From DASPOJ01 sp050014395 (GTDB lineage: Bacteria; Acidobacteriota; Terriglobia; Acidiferrales; UBA7541): a stretch of 41,069 bases of DNA. Positions 1 to 7,105 of this stretch are shown piece after piece. Below the pieces are notes generated by a model. The model searched no databases. It worked only from the letters and a program-made list of their open reading frames with translations, and was not told the origin of the DNA. The stretch is taken from positions 1 through 41,069 of the forward strand of contig JBEKDK010000020.1 of the NCBI GenBank assembly GCA_050014395.1, given 5' to 3'. The number at the start of each line of letters is the position of its first letter. Position 1 is the stretch's first letter. The translations under genes were made by a program, and so were the position numbers.

Positions 1-1
1 T

Positions 2-874
2 GGCCTGGCGTCGAAGCCCATGTCGAAACCCATAACGACGTCGGCTTCTGCGAACCTAACTGGCTTGACGCTCGCTCCAGGCGTTCCCATGATTCCCATA
101 GAGACTACGAATTTGGCGGGAGCGCTCACCCTCGACGGCGATGGCAACGCCAATGCAGCATGGGTCTTCCCGACAGCGAGTTCGTTCATCAGTTCGCCCG
201 ACTCATCGGAAATAGTGGAAAACACCGGCGCAGACGCTAGCGCTTATTGGAACGTCCCCTCTTTGGCGACCTTCGGCACAGATACCCCGTTCGGCGGAAA
301 TACTTCCGCGTCGCCGGGCAACGCCCCGTACTCGGGCGCAACTGGAGGAAGCGGCAGCGCCTTGGATTCAGGATGCGGGGGCGCGTGCGGCAATGGCTCG
401 AACTCGACAATCGGCACGGGTACTGGCGGAGATGCTCTCCCCCCGCCGATCGACACTTCGTCCGCCGGCGCAACCCTAGGATGCGACAGTGTCTTGGATT
501 CGGCATGTGACGTCGCGAGCGGCAACGACCCTAACTCCATCAGCGGCACGGGTACTGGCGGAGATGTTCTCGCCGCGCCCCCGATCGGAACTCCGAACGC
601 CGGCTCAACCACAGGATGCGCCAGCATCTTGGATTCAGCTTGTGGCGTGACGAACGGGAATACCACCAACTCCATCGCCGCCACCGGTACTGAAGGCGGC
701 AGCACCAACATCTCTAGCGGCGGCAGTACGGCTTCACCAACGGTGGCCGTCACCAACTTTTCGTCCGAGTCCACGCCCGTTCCGGAGCCCGGCACGCTTA
801 ATTTGCTCCTACCCGGACTCTTGGCGATTGGTCTCCTCGCGCTCCGCAAATCGCTCTCAAGTCCCGCCAACTAA
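2..874 (+). CDS. PEP-CTERM surface protein, 5' end outside window
   Basis: The reading frame is already open at the first bases, and the first in-frame ATG at position 20 is not followed by a signal peptide, so the true start is probably upstream of the window. The C-terminus is a standard PEP-CTERM sorting signal: a VPEPG motif, a hydrophobic segment rich in Leu/Gly/Ala, then a short basic tail (LRKS). Proteins with this tag are exported and processed by an exosortase, usually in biofilm or exopolysaccharide producers; no exosortase is in the window. The middle is low-complexity Gly/Ser/Thr/Asn and holds three diverged repeats of about 45 residues. Each contains a LDS(A/G)C-type segment with a nearby second cysteine and ends in a GTGTGGD-like block. 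Function unknown; a structural or adhesive surface role is inference. Confidence 0.75.
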   Translation, partial: GLASKPMSKPITTSASANLTGLTLAPGVPMIPIETTNLAGALTLDGDGNANAAWVFPTASSFISSPDSSEIVENTGADASAYWNVPSLATFGTDTPFGGNTSASPGNAPYSGATGGSGSALDSGCGGACGNGSNSTIGTGTGGDALPPPIDTSSAGATLGCDSVLDSACDVASGNDPNSISGTGTGGDVLAAPPIGTPNAGSTTGCASILDSACGVTNGNTTNSIAATGTEGGSTNISSGGSTASPTVAVTNFSSESTPVPEPGTLNLLLPGLLAIGLLALRKSLSSPAN

Positions 875-904
875 GTGCGCGGAAGTACTCCGACCTGAGT
901 CGTT

Positions 905-933
905 TTGACTGTTCCGCGCTGCGCCAGTAGAAT
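905..933 (+). promoter_or_regulatory. Sigma-70-type promoter of tRNA-Phe
   Basis: TTGACT (905-910) and TAGAAT (928-933) are separated by exactly 17 bases. Each box matches the vegetative consensus at five of six positions. Transcription would start near 940, about nine bases before the mature tRNA 5' end. Start site not tested. Confidence 0.75.
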
Positions 934-948
934 GTGTGTCGCCCCGGT

Positions 949-1023
949 GCCGGGGTAGCTCACCGGTAGAGCGCGGCCCTGAAAAGGCCGGCGTAGGCAG
1001 TTCAACTCTGCCCCCCGGCACCA
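949..1023 (+). tRNA. tRNA-Phe (anticodon GAA)
   Basis: All cloverleaf elements pair. The acceptor stem is GCCGGGG (949-955) with CCCCGGC (1013-1019). The D stem is GCTC/GAGC with a GG-containing loop. The anticodon stem CGGCC/GGCCG encloses the loop CTGAAAA, with anticodon GAA at 981-983. The T stem GGCAG/CTGCC encloses TTCAACT. The discriminator base is A and the 3' CCA is encoded (1021-1023). There is a five-base variable loop and no intron. It converges on msrA. Confidence 0.97.
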
Positions 1024-1058
1024 TTCCTACGCTGCCGCAAAATCCACGCCCAATACCG

Positions 1059-1742
1059 CTACCGCTTTTTGACGTAGAGATCCGGAAGCGATTTCTTCAG
1101 CTTGTCGAGTTTGGGAGCGTCGTACGTCAAGATGTACATGCTATCGGGATGATGGGTCGCGTAATCCTGGTGATATGCCTCGGCCTGATAAAACGCCTGC
1201 AGCGGAACCACCTGCGTGACAATTGGTTTGCGGAAAACGTGCGCTTGATCGATCTGCGCGATATACGCCTGCGCGATTCGCTGCTGATCTTCGTTGCTGT
1301 AGAAAATCACGGAGCGATACTGCGTGCCTTCGTCGGGACCCTGGCGATTGAACTCCGTCGGATCGGTGGCCACCGAGAAGAAAACCTGAAGCAAGCGCCC
1401 ATATGTAATCTGTGAAGGATCGTAAACGACTTTCACGGTCTCAGCGTGTCCGGTTCCTCCGGCGCTGACTGTTTCATATTGCGCGGTATCCGCGGATCCT
1501 CCGGAGTATCCATCCGTCGCGCTGATCACACCCTTCACGTGCTCGAATACCAGCTGCACTCCCCAGAAGCAGCCGCCCGCCAGCACGGCCGTCGCCTGCC
1601 CGCTCTGCGCGGCCAGAGCATCGTCCACCGCTGGCGGCGCGATGGACACTGTCGCGCTCGCCGCGTTGCGCGTGACCAACACGCTGCCGCCGAAAAACAC
1701 CACGACGATCGCAAGACTGATCGCCATCGATCGAAATGTCAT
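1059..1742 (-). CDS. msrA: Peptide methionine-S-sulfoxide reductase MsrA, exported or membrane-anchored
   Basis: MsrA reduces the S-diastereomer of methionine sulfoxide in proteins. The protein (227 aa) has the signature GGCFWG with catalytic Cys58, followed by the family blocks GYSGG, GHAE and the segment around TEFNRQGPDEGTQYRS. I chose the ATG at 1742 because a strong GAGGAGGA ribosome site lies just upstream; the longer in-frame start at 1802 would overlap msrB. Residues 6-30 form a hydrophobic signal or anchor segment, so the enzyme should act outside the cytoplasm. It lies 31 bases downstream of msrB on the same strand, probably as one transcript. No cysteine follows the catalytic one in the conserved core, so recycling probably differs from three-Cys MsrA enzymes. 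Confidence 0.93.
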   Translation of the reverse strand: MTFRSMAISLAIVVVFFGGSVLVTRNAASATVSIAPPAVDDALAAQSGQATAVLAGGCFWGVQLVFEHVKGVISATDGYSGGSADTAQYETVSAGGTGHAETVKVVYDPSQITYGRLLQVFFSVATDPTEFNRQGPDEGTQYRSVIFYSNEDQQRIAQAYIAQIDQAHVFRKPIVTQVVPLQAFYQAEAYHQDYATHHPDSMYILTYDAPKLDKLKKSLPDLYVKKR

Positions 1743-1773
1743 CGATCCTCCTCCTGCGAGCGGCAGCTTGGCC

Positions 1774-2373
1774 TCAAACAGCTTTCGCAAATCGCATCGC
1801 AACCGAGTTCATGCAGTACCGCAAGCCCGTCGGATCGGGCCCATCGTTGAACACATGCCCCAAGTGCGCGTCGCACAGTCGGCACCGAACCTCAGTCCTC
1901 ATCTCACCAAGACTCATATCGATCGCCTCGAGCACATTCTCCTTCGCGATCGGCGCCCAGAAACTGGGCCAGCCCGTGCCGGATTCGAATTTCGTCGCGG
2001 AACTATACAGCGCGTTGTCGCAACAAATGCAGCGAAAAACTCCCTTGTCGTGGACGTTCAGAAGCTCCCCCGAAAAGGGCCGCTCGGTTCCCGCGCTCCG
2101 CGTGATTTCAAACGCGTCGGGCGACAATTGCGCCTTCCATTCGGCCTCAGTTTTCCTGACCATCGGCTCCGTAACGACGCCTTTACGCTCTCCAGCATCG
2201 GTGAATTCGACGATGGTCACTCGCTTCGGCGGCTTGTCCGGTGCCGCTTCCACCCGCGCAGGATCGCTCCTCTGGTAGGCCCACATCGCGAAGCCGACGA
2301 CCGCGGCGCCCGAAGTGGCAATAAACGCCCTCCGCCCCAACTCGCTTCCCTTTCTCCCATGCGATTCAAACAT
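1774..2373 (-). CDS. msrB: Peptide methionine-R-sulfoxide reductase MsrB, probable Tat export
   Basis: MsrB reduces methionine-R-sulfoxide and complements MsrA. The 199-aa protein shows two zinc-binding CxxC pairs (Cys115/118 and Cys164/167), the GTGWPSF block and the catalytic Cys187 in RYCMNS. The N-terminus has twin arginines followed by a hydrophobic stretch (GRRAFIATSGAAVVGF), which fits a Tat signal. The ATG at 2373 was chosen because GGAGG sits four to five bases upstream. First gene of an msrB-msrA unit. Two separately exported enzymes suggest periplasmic protein repair. Confidence 0.93.
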   Translation of the reverse strand: MFESHGRKGSELGRRAFIATSGAAVVGFAMWAYQRSDPARVEAAPDKPPKRVTIVEFTDAGERKGVVTEPMVRKTEAEWKAQLSPDAFEITRSAGTERPFSGELLNVHDKGVFRCICCDNALYSSATKFESGTGWPSFWAPIAKENVLEAIDMSLGEMRTEVRCRLCDAHLGHVFNDGPDPTGLRYCMNSVAMRFAKAV

Positions 2374-2703
2374 CTGCACCTCCGGCTCGGCGTCGCCAGC
2401 CCCAGCGCCCCATAAACCGCGACCCACTCGATCCTACCAATGTGTACGGAAAAGAGGAACTCTTGGATGAGCGTCACGCAGCCAGCCGCTCCCTCAGCCT
2501 ACTCCCCGCGAGCCTTCTAGCCACTGACTCCATTTATCTCTGGAATCTAACCCTGAATTGGGCTATCTAGATATTACTTGATGGCGACATCGCTTTCGTT
2601 ACGCACTGTGAGCGCAGCGCCTTACAAGCAATAATCGGTCGCAGCCCAAAATATTCTTCGTCTTTCGACGCTTCGCGGAGATAGGTGCGGGCCGGAGGAG
2701 TCA
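2374..2703. other. Divergent intergenic region between msrB and the PilZ-like gene
   Basis: This 330-base stretch must hold the promoters of both flanking divergent genes. It is locally AT-richer between about 2530 and 2600 and contains a 10-base palindrome, TATCTAGATA, at 2564-2573. No open reading frame with coding character and no clear RNA structure was seen. Confidence 0.4.
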
Positions 2704-3618
2704 ATGGCTGTCAAGAGGGATAAACTCGAACGCATCGGAATGGGTCTGGTGCTTTGTATTGCCCTTCTCATGTTCTACGCTCCCCTGGTGGTTTTGCATG
2801 GAGCTTTTTCCGGCGATGAATCGATCAACGCTCTCAGTGTTCGCTCCACGCTATCGCAGCTGCGCTCCGGTATCGAAACCTCCTCGGGGTTTTCCACCGA
2901 TCAAAGCGTCTTCCCCGATTTGCTCGGAGAAAATCCATCCCCGCAGCAACCACTGAAACTGCGGTTCACCTTGAGCATCGCGTGGCTCGCCCCACTCTTG
3001 ATTTTCATCGCGCTGTTCTACGCCGTCTTGGCGTTGATAGACCTGCTGTTCTTGCGAAGAGCAGCCGGAGCGCTCGCGTTCCTCGGGGGGTGTTGCGCCG
3101 CGATCGCTATCGCGCTGCTGCTGATGTTGAATTCCGGCATTCAGTCTTGGACCGCGGGAATGATCCAAAACGCGCCGCTTCGTTCAGGGGAGGACATCTC
3201 CGCGGCTATGCGCCTCTTGATGGCCCACGCGTTTCAAGTGAGCCCAGGTCCCGGGCTATATGTCCTCGCCACTTGCTTGCTTTTGGTTGCTGCGCTTTCG
3301 TACTCGAGAGCTATTCCGCGCATGGAACGCGTCGTACGCCGCTCGCCGCGATCCGAAGGACCGCAATCCGTTCGCGTTCGCCCCATCGATTCTCGTTTTC
3401 CCGAGGAAATTTGCACCACCCGGAATTATTCACACGACGGTCTTTATCTTGTGACCCAGGCGACGCACTACTACGCCGGCATGGAAGTCAGTCTGATTCG
3501 CAACCCGGGCGCGCCGGGCTCAGAAAATCGCGAAGAACGCGGCTCCGTGATGAGAGTCGACAAAGTGGACACCGGCAAGTCTGGCGTTGCGATTCGCATC
3601 ATTTCGGCTCCGGCGTAA
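2704..3618 (+). CDS. Multi-pass membrane protein with C-terminal PilZ-like domain
   Basis: The 304-aa protein has an N-terminal transmembrane segment (about 12-32), a roughly 60-residue extracytoplasmic stretch, and three further hydrophobic segments (about 92-114, 119-139 and 184-200). A soluble C-terminal domain follows, about residues 220-302. That domain has basic residues followed by TRNYSHDGLYLVT, resembling the (D/N)xSxxG motif of PilZ domains, which bind cyclic di-GMP. The upstream RxxxR arginine pair is not in its textbook spacing, so nucleotide binding is uncertain. GGAGGAG three bases before the ATG supports the start. Other acidobacterial membrane proteins carry PilZ domains used in motility or polysaccharide control; that role here is inference. 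Confidence 0.6.
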   Translation: MAVKRDKLERIGMGLVLCIALLMFYAPLVVLHGAFSGDESINALSVRSTLSQLRSGIETSSGFSTDQSVFPDLLGENPSPQQPLKLRFTLSIAWLAPLLIFIALFYAVLALIDLLFLRRAAGALAFLGGCCAAIAIALLLMLNSGIQSWTAGMIQNAPLRSGEDISAAMRLLMAHAFQVSPGPGLYVLATCLLLVAALSYSRAIPRMERVVRRSPRSEGPQSVRVRPIDSRFPEEICTTRNYSHDGLYLVTQATHYYAGMEVSLIRNPGAPGSENREERGSVMRVDKVDTGKSGVAIRIISAPA

Positions 3619-3639
3619 TCGCAATCTTACCGTCCCGCC

Positions 3640-3681
3640 TTACTGCACTACGGTGCCGTAGTGCCCCACGGTCCTCCGCTG
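3640..3681 (-). pseudogene. Relic of a propeller-repeat gene 3' end
   Basis: Read on the minus strand, these bases encode TVGHYGTVVQ plus a stop codon, identical to the last ten residues of the TIR-propeller protein ending at 4838. The two DNA copies differ in the ten-residue region and stop only at third codon positions (GTA/GTT, ACC/ACG, GGC/GGG, TAA/TAG). Further upstream the similarity fades quickly into GC-rich sequence. It is best read as the eroded end of a second propeller gene, left behind the TonB-domain gene. Too short to exclude an unrelated short duplication. Confidence 0.45.
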
Positions 3682-3863
3682 CGGCCCGCGCGGCCCGCGG
3701 CCGGGATATTCGCCTCCGATCCGATCAGACCAATCCACACGGAAGAGGAATTTCTTGGATGTGCGAGAGTTATCGATCGTCGCATGATATTGCCGGAGCG
3801 AAGACCGTACGGGTCCACCGTCGTTCAACACTCCCCGGCCGGCGAGCGACCAACGTAGTTGGT

Positions 3864-4805
3864 TCAACGATTCAGCTGGAATCGAATGGTCACCGTCGTG
3901 TTCGACGGTATTGGTTGCCCCCAAAATGTCGCTGGCTTGTATCGCCACTTTTTGAACGCTTCGATCGCCGCTTTCACGAATACCGGATCCCCATTGATAA
4001 CACTTATGTTCTGTACGTGGCCAGTCGCGTCGATAACTCCACTCAGAACGACAATGCCTTCTCTGCCCTGCGCCCGCGCTTCTACAGGGTAGTAGGGCGA
4101 AGGATTCGCAATCAACACCGCACGTTGGATATCCTGGCCAGTCGCCGGTGGCGCGCCTTCGGAACCTTCGTTCCACACCCAAAAAGGCCATTCTCCGTAA
4201 CCTGTAAATCGAAACGCCTCTTCCACATAAGCAAAATTCTCCATCCAGGAGGCGGCGGTCGCTCCATTCAAGGTCATGGCGAACTGGCAATCGATGATTA
4301 CCGGCTTCTTCGCTGGAACAATCCGACTTAACTCTTGGTGGGGTTCAGCGGAAGGACGTTTTCGAGGAGCCGCTTCACAGTGCGTGGCCAACGAACCCTT
4401 GTAATCCACGACCGATTCCATCGCTGCCCTCATTGAGACGCTAAAGCCGCCGAACAGCCGGTCGTAGCGCTCGGCGAGCGCTTCCTTCTGCTCAAGGCCA
4501 ATTTGATCCGCGAACCATTCGGCGGCATTGGGCAAATAAAGCTGCTCAACAAATTGATGCTCCGCGCGGCGATCCCCCTGCTGATACGATTGAAGCATGG
4601 CGGCGATCTGCTCGCTAAACCCCGCTTCCGTTTGCGGATAACTGGATTGTGTTTGCGGAGGGCTGGGCGCCGTCGGCACTTCTTCGGGACCCTGCTGATT
4701 CTGCGAATGCCCAGAAGTGGCTGCTCCCACACAGAGCAGAATCACTACGAAGCCCAGGCGCGCGTGCGCTTTCACGCTTCTATACAGCCCAATCAGAAGT
4801 TTCAT
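3864..4805 (-). CDS. Secreted TonB C-terminal domain protein
   Basis: The 313-aa protein begins with a signal-peptide-like segment (about 13-33) ending near GHSQ. A Pro/Gln/Ser-rich linker and an uncharacterised region with a helical segment around AMLQSYQQGDRRAEHQFVEQ follow. The C-terminal 85 residues are a TonB-type domain: PYYPVEARAQGREG, then GxVxxSGVIDATGHV and AIEAFKKWRYKPAT. Classical TonB is membrane-anchored and energises outer-membrane receptors. This one looks like a secreted relative common in Acidobacteria, whose role is not established. The ATG at 4805 was preferred because it places the signal peptide at the N-terminus; its ribosome site is weak. A paralogue of identical length lies at 23838-24779. 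Confidence 0.75.
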   Translation of the reverse strand: MKLLIGLYRSVKAHARLGFVVILLCVGAATSGHSQNQQGPEEVPTAPSPPQTQSSYPQTEAGFSEQIAAMLQSYQQGDRRAEHQFVEQLYLPNAAEWFADQIGLEQKEALAERYDRLFGGFSVSMRAAMESVVDYKGSLATHCEAAPRKRPSAEPHQELSRIVPAKKPVIIDCQFAMTLNGATAASWMENFAYVEEAFRFTGYGEWPFWVWNEGSEGAPPATGQDIQRAVLIANPSPYYPVEARAQGREGIVVLSGVIDATGHVQNISVINGDPVFVKAAIEAFKKWRYKPATFWGQPIPSNTTVTIRFQLNR

Positions 4806-4837
4806 TCCAACCGCCGGCGCGATGTGACCGCGCCACC

Positions 4838-6355
4838 CTACTGCACAACCGTCCCGTAGTGCCCCACGGTCCACAACTGCTTCCCGTCGCTGGTTCCAAA
4901 TATCGAAAAAAGACTTTCAGTCGTCCCGCTATCCAGCTTGTTCCAGTGCTGCCCGTCGTCCGACTCCAGAATATTGGCGTTCCGGCCGACCACCCAAATC
5001 CGCCGCCCGTCGCTGGACGCGAAGACTGACTGAAGAATATTAGTCGTGCCACTGTCGTACGCCGTCCAGTGCTCGCCGTCAGTTGACCCCACGATCGTGC
5101 CGCTATCGCCGGCGGCCCACATCCGCTTGCCGTCGCTCGTACCGAAAACCGAATACAGCGTGTTGGTCGTCCCGCCATTCAAATGATTCCAGTGCTCGCC
5201 ATCGTCCGATTCCAAAATCGTGCCTTTATCGCCGGCGATCCACAGTCGCTTGCCGTCGCTCGTGCCGAAAATCGAATGCAGATTGTTCTGCGTCCCGCTG
5301 TTGCGCGCGATCCAGTGCTCGCCGTCATTCGATTCCAAAATTGTGCCGTAGTCGCCCACGGCCCACAGCCGCTTGCCGTCGCTGGTGCCATAGACCGATA
5401 GCAGCGTGTACGGCGTGCCGCTGTCCAGCCGATTCCAGTGCTCGCCGTCATCCGACTCCACTATCGTGCCCAGGTTGCCGACAGCCCACAGCCGCCGCCC
5501 GTCAGCCGTGGCGAAAATCGAATAGAGATTGTTCGGAGTGCCGCTCACGCGCGCGATCCATGTCTTGCCGTCGTTGGAATCCAAAATCGCGCCGTCCTTG
5601 CAGACCACCCAGAGCTTTCGCCCGTCGCTGGTCCCGTAAATCGCCTCAAGCACATCCGCCGTACCCGTGGTGCTCGCGGCCCAGTGCTCGCCGTCGCTCG
5701 AGGTCAAAATCTCGCCCCCCGCGCTCGCGGCAGCCGGCGGCTTCGTGGCGCCCTTGCTGCGAAAGTAGAAGAACACCGCCAGCGCAACAATCAAAACGCC
5801 AGCTCCGCCAAGAGCAACGCGCATCCATGCGGACTTCTTCCCTTCCGCCGAGGACGCCGCGGCAGGAATCGATTTCACTGCCGGCACGGTTCCCGCAGCG
5901 GCAGATTTCGCCAGCGTGGCCGCGCCCGCCGTCGCTGCATCGCGCGGCTCCATCCGCGAAAGCAACGTCTTGATCGTGTCAGCCAGATTTTTCAGATGCG
6001 ATTCAAGCGGCGGCGTCAGCGCGTCTAGCCAATGAACGTTGCCGATGAAATACTCCAGCGCCCGGCCCGGCGCGACGTCTTCCACGCGCAGCGGCAGAAT
6101 CGCCACGCCACGATTGGCAGCGCGTTCCACTTCGCGCCGAATTTGCGGCGAAGCGTTCGCATCGGCCGTGAAAATTAAAACCAACACGCGAGCCTGCTCG
6201 ATCGCTTCGATGATGCACTCGCCCCATTCCATTCCGGCGGTCACATCTCGGGGAGCAATCCAGCAGCGGATGCCCTCCGCTTCCAACGTCGCGCAAACGG
6301 CGTCGGCAATGGTCTTGTTCTTCGCGGAGTGGCTTATGAAAACGTCGTGAGCCAT
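4838..6355 (-). CDS. TIR domain - transmembrane - seven-bladed propeller protein
   Basis: Residues 1-105 are a bacterial TIR domain: HDVFISHSAKN at the first strand, RCWIAPRD, then SPQIRREVERA, where Glu75 is the likely counterpart of the catalytic glutamate in NAD-cleaving TIR domains. An Ala/Ser-rich linker leads to one transmembrane helix (about 178-198, VALGGAGVLIVALAVFF). Residues 214-500 are seven repeats of exactly 41 residues with the pattern GTILESxDGEHW...GTSDGKRLWAVGD. The final GTVVQ can supply the closing strand of a seven-bladed propeller. TIR domains of this type often hydrolyse NAD+ or make nucleotide signals; the propeller probably senses or binds something on the far side of the membrane. 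The start at 6355 begins the TIR domain directly; longer frames upstream add only basic low-complexity sequence. Confidence 0.88.
   Translation of the reverse strand: MAHDVFISHSAKNKTIADAVCATLEAEGIRCWIAPRDVTAGMEWGECIIEAIEQARVLVLIFTADANASPQIRREVERAANRGVAILPLRVEDVAPGRALEYFIGNVHWLDALTPPLESHLKNLADTIKTLLSRMEPRDAATAGAATLAKSAAAGTVPAVKSIPAAASSAEGKKSAWMRVALGGAGVLIVALAVFFYFRSKGATKPPAAASAGGEILTSSDGEHWAASTTGTADVLEAIYGTSDGRKLWVVCKDGAILDSNDGKTWIARVSGTPNNLYSIFATADGRRLWAVGNLGTIVESDDGEHWNRLDSGTPYTLLSVYGTSDGKRLWAVGDYGTILESNDGEHWIARNSGTQNNLHSIFGTSDGKRLWIAGDKGTILESDDGEHWNHLNGGTTNTLYSVFGTSDGKRMWAAGDSGTIVGSTDGEHWTAYDSGTTNILQSVFASSDGRRIWVVGRNANILESDDGQHWNKLDSGTTESLFSIFGTSDGKQLWTVGHYGTVVQ
4856..5716 (-). repeat. Seven tandem 123-bp coding repeats
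   Basis: The propeller part of the TIR gene consists of seven in-frame units of exactly 123 bp (41 codons). They are clearly similar at DNA level (recurring blocks for TSDGKRLW and DDGEHWN) but none is identical. The constant length without insertions suggests growth by unit duplication followed by divergence. Confidence 0.85.
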
Positions 6356-6533
6356 CGAGCCAGGGCTCCTAGTCCAGCAATCGCAGCGGCTGCGGGATTT
6401 TATCACACGCGGCACAGCTGCCGCGCGCGGCGGCCGGCCCGGGCGGCTCAGAGCAAACCATTCGGAACCAACCATCGATTCAGGCAATAATATGGGGTGC
6501 TGCGGTACCGCGCTCCACGGAGGGCGAAACGCA

Positions 6534-6914
6534 ATGCTCAACGCACTCAATATTCTTTTATGGATTGCTCAAGGAATTCTCTTCATCGCATTTTTGTTGG
6601 CCGGATACATGAAGCTCTTTGCATTCGAGAAATATAAACTCACTGCTCAAGACCGGTCGCCCAACTGCGGCCTCGGACTCTCCAAGGCTACGGTGACCTT
6701 CCTCGGAATCTGCGAGTTTGTCGGAGCCGCCGCGGTGATCGTGCCGTCGGCTATGCGCGTCGCCACGTGGTTGACGCCGCTCGCGGCCATTGGCTTGGCG
6801 GCCCTCATGATTTCGTCCGCGATTTATCATCTGAAGCGGAACGAGCAGGTGTACGTGCAGTTTGTTCTTTTCGTCCTCGCGGGCTTCGTCGCCGTCGGCC
6901 GCTTCCATCACTAA
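6534..6914 (+). CDS. DoxX-family small membrane protein
   Basis: The 126-aa protein has four hydrophobic helices: about 3-25 (LLWIAQGILFIAFLLAGYMK), 50-66, 70-92 and 102-121. The AGYMKLF sequence at the end of helix 1 is typical of DoxX/DoxD-like proteins. Related proteins take part in redox or thiol stress responses, but most are uncharacterised. The ATG at 6534 has GGAGGG about nine bases upstream; an in-frame ATG at 6492 lacks this. The gene diverges from the TIR-propeller gene across about 180 bases, so the two share an upstream region. Confidence 0.8.
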   Translation: MLNALNILLWIAQGILFIAFLLAGYMKLFAFEKYKLTAQDRSPNCGLGLSKATVTFLGICEFVGAAAVIVPSAMRVATWLTPLAAIGLAALMISSAIYHLKRNEQVYVQFVLFVLAGFVAVGRFHH

Positions 6915-7105
6915 AACGCTAGTATCGTTCGGAACCGCCTAGCTTTTTATCGCGCCTCTTGCGGGATTCACTTTCAGTCCGAATGCGCCGCGTCCCGCCA
7001 GCGCCGCGGCGCCCCGCACGGCACGCTGGAGACAACCTTCCCCACGGCCCCGCTCTCTAAGTGTGTGATATTCTCCGCTGCGAGGTTCGCCGCAAAACAT
7101 TTGCC

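Noticed and set aside
2982..4331. 449-codon plus-strand frame spanning the PilZ-like and TonB genes
   Set aside because: It crosses two well-supported genes on different strands and has biased, arginine-rich composition.
4839..4872. 34-bp direct repeats as insertion-sequence or integration ends around the TonB gene
   Set aside because: No transposase or integrase is present, and the copies differ only at third codon positions, which fits a relic gene end better than target-site duplication.
5083..5973. 296-codon plus-strand frame opposite the TIR-propeller repeats
   Set aside because: Its repetitive Arg/Ser/Cys pattern is the mirror of the propeller repeats.
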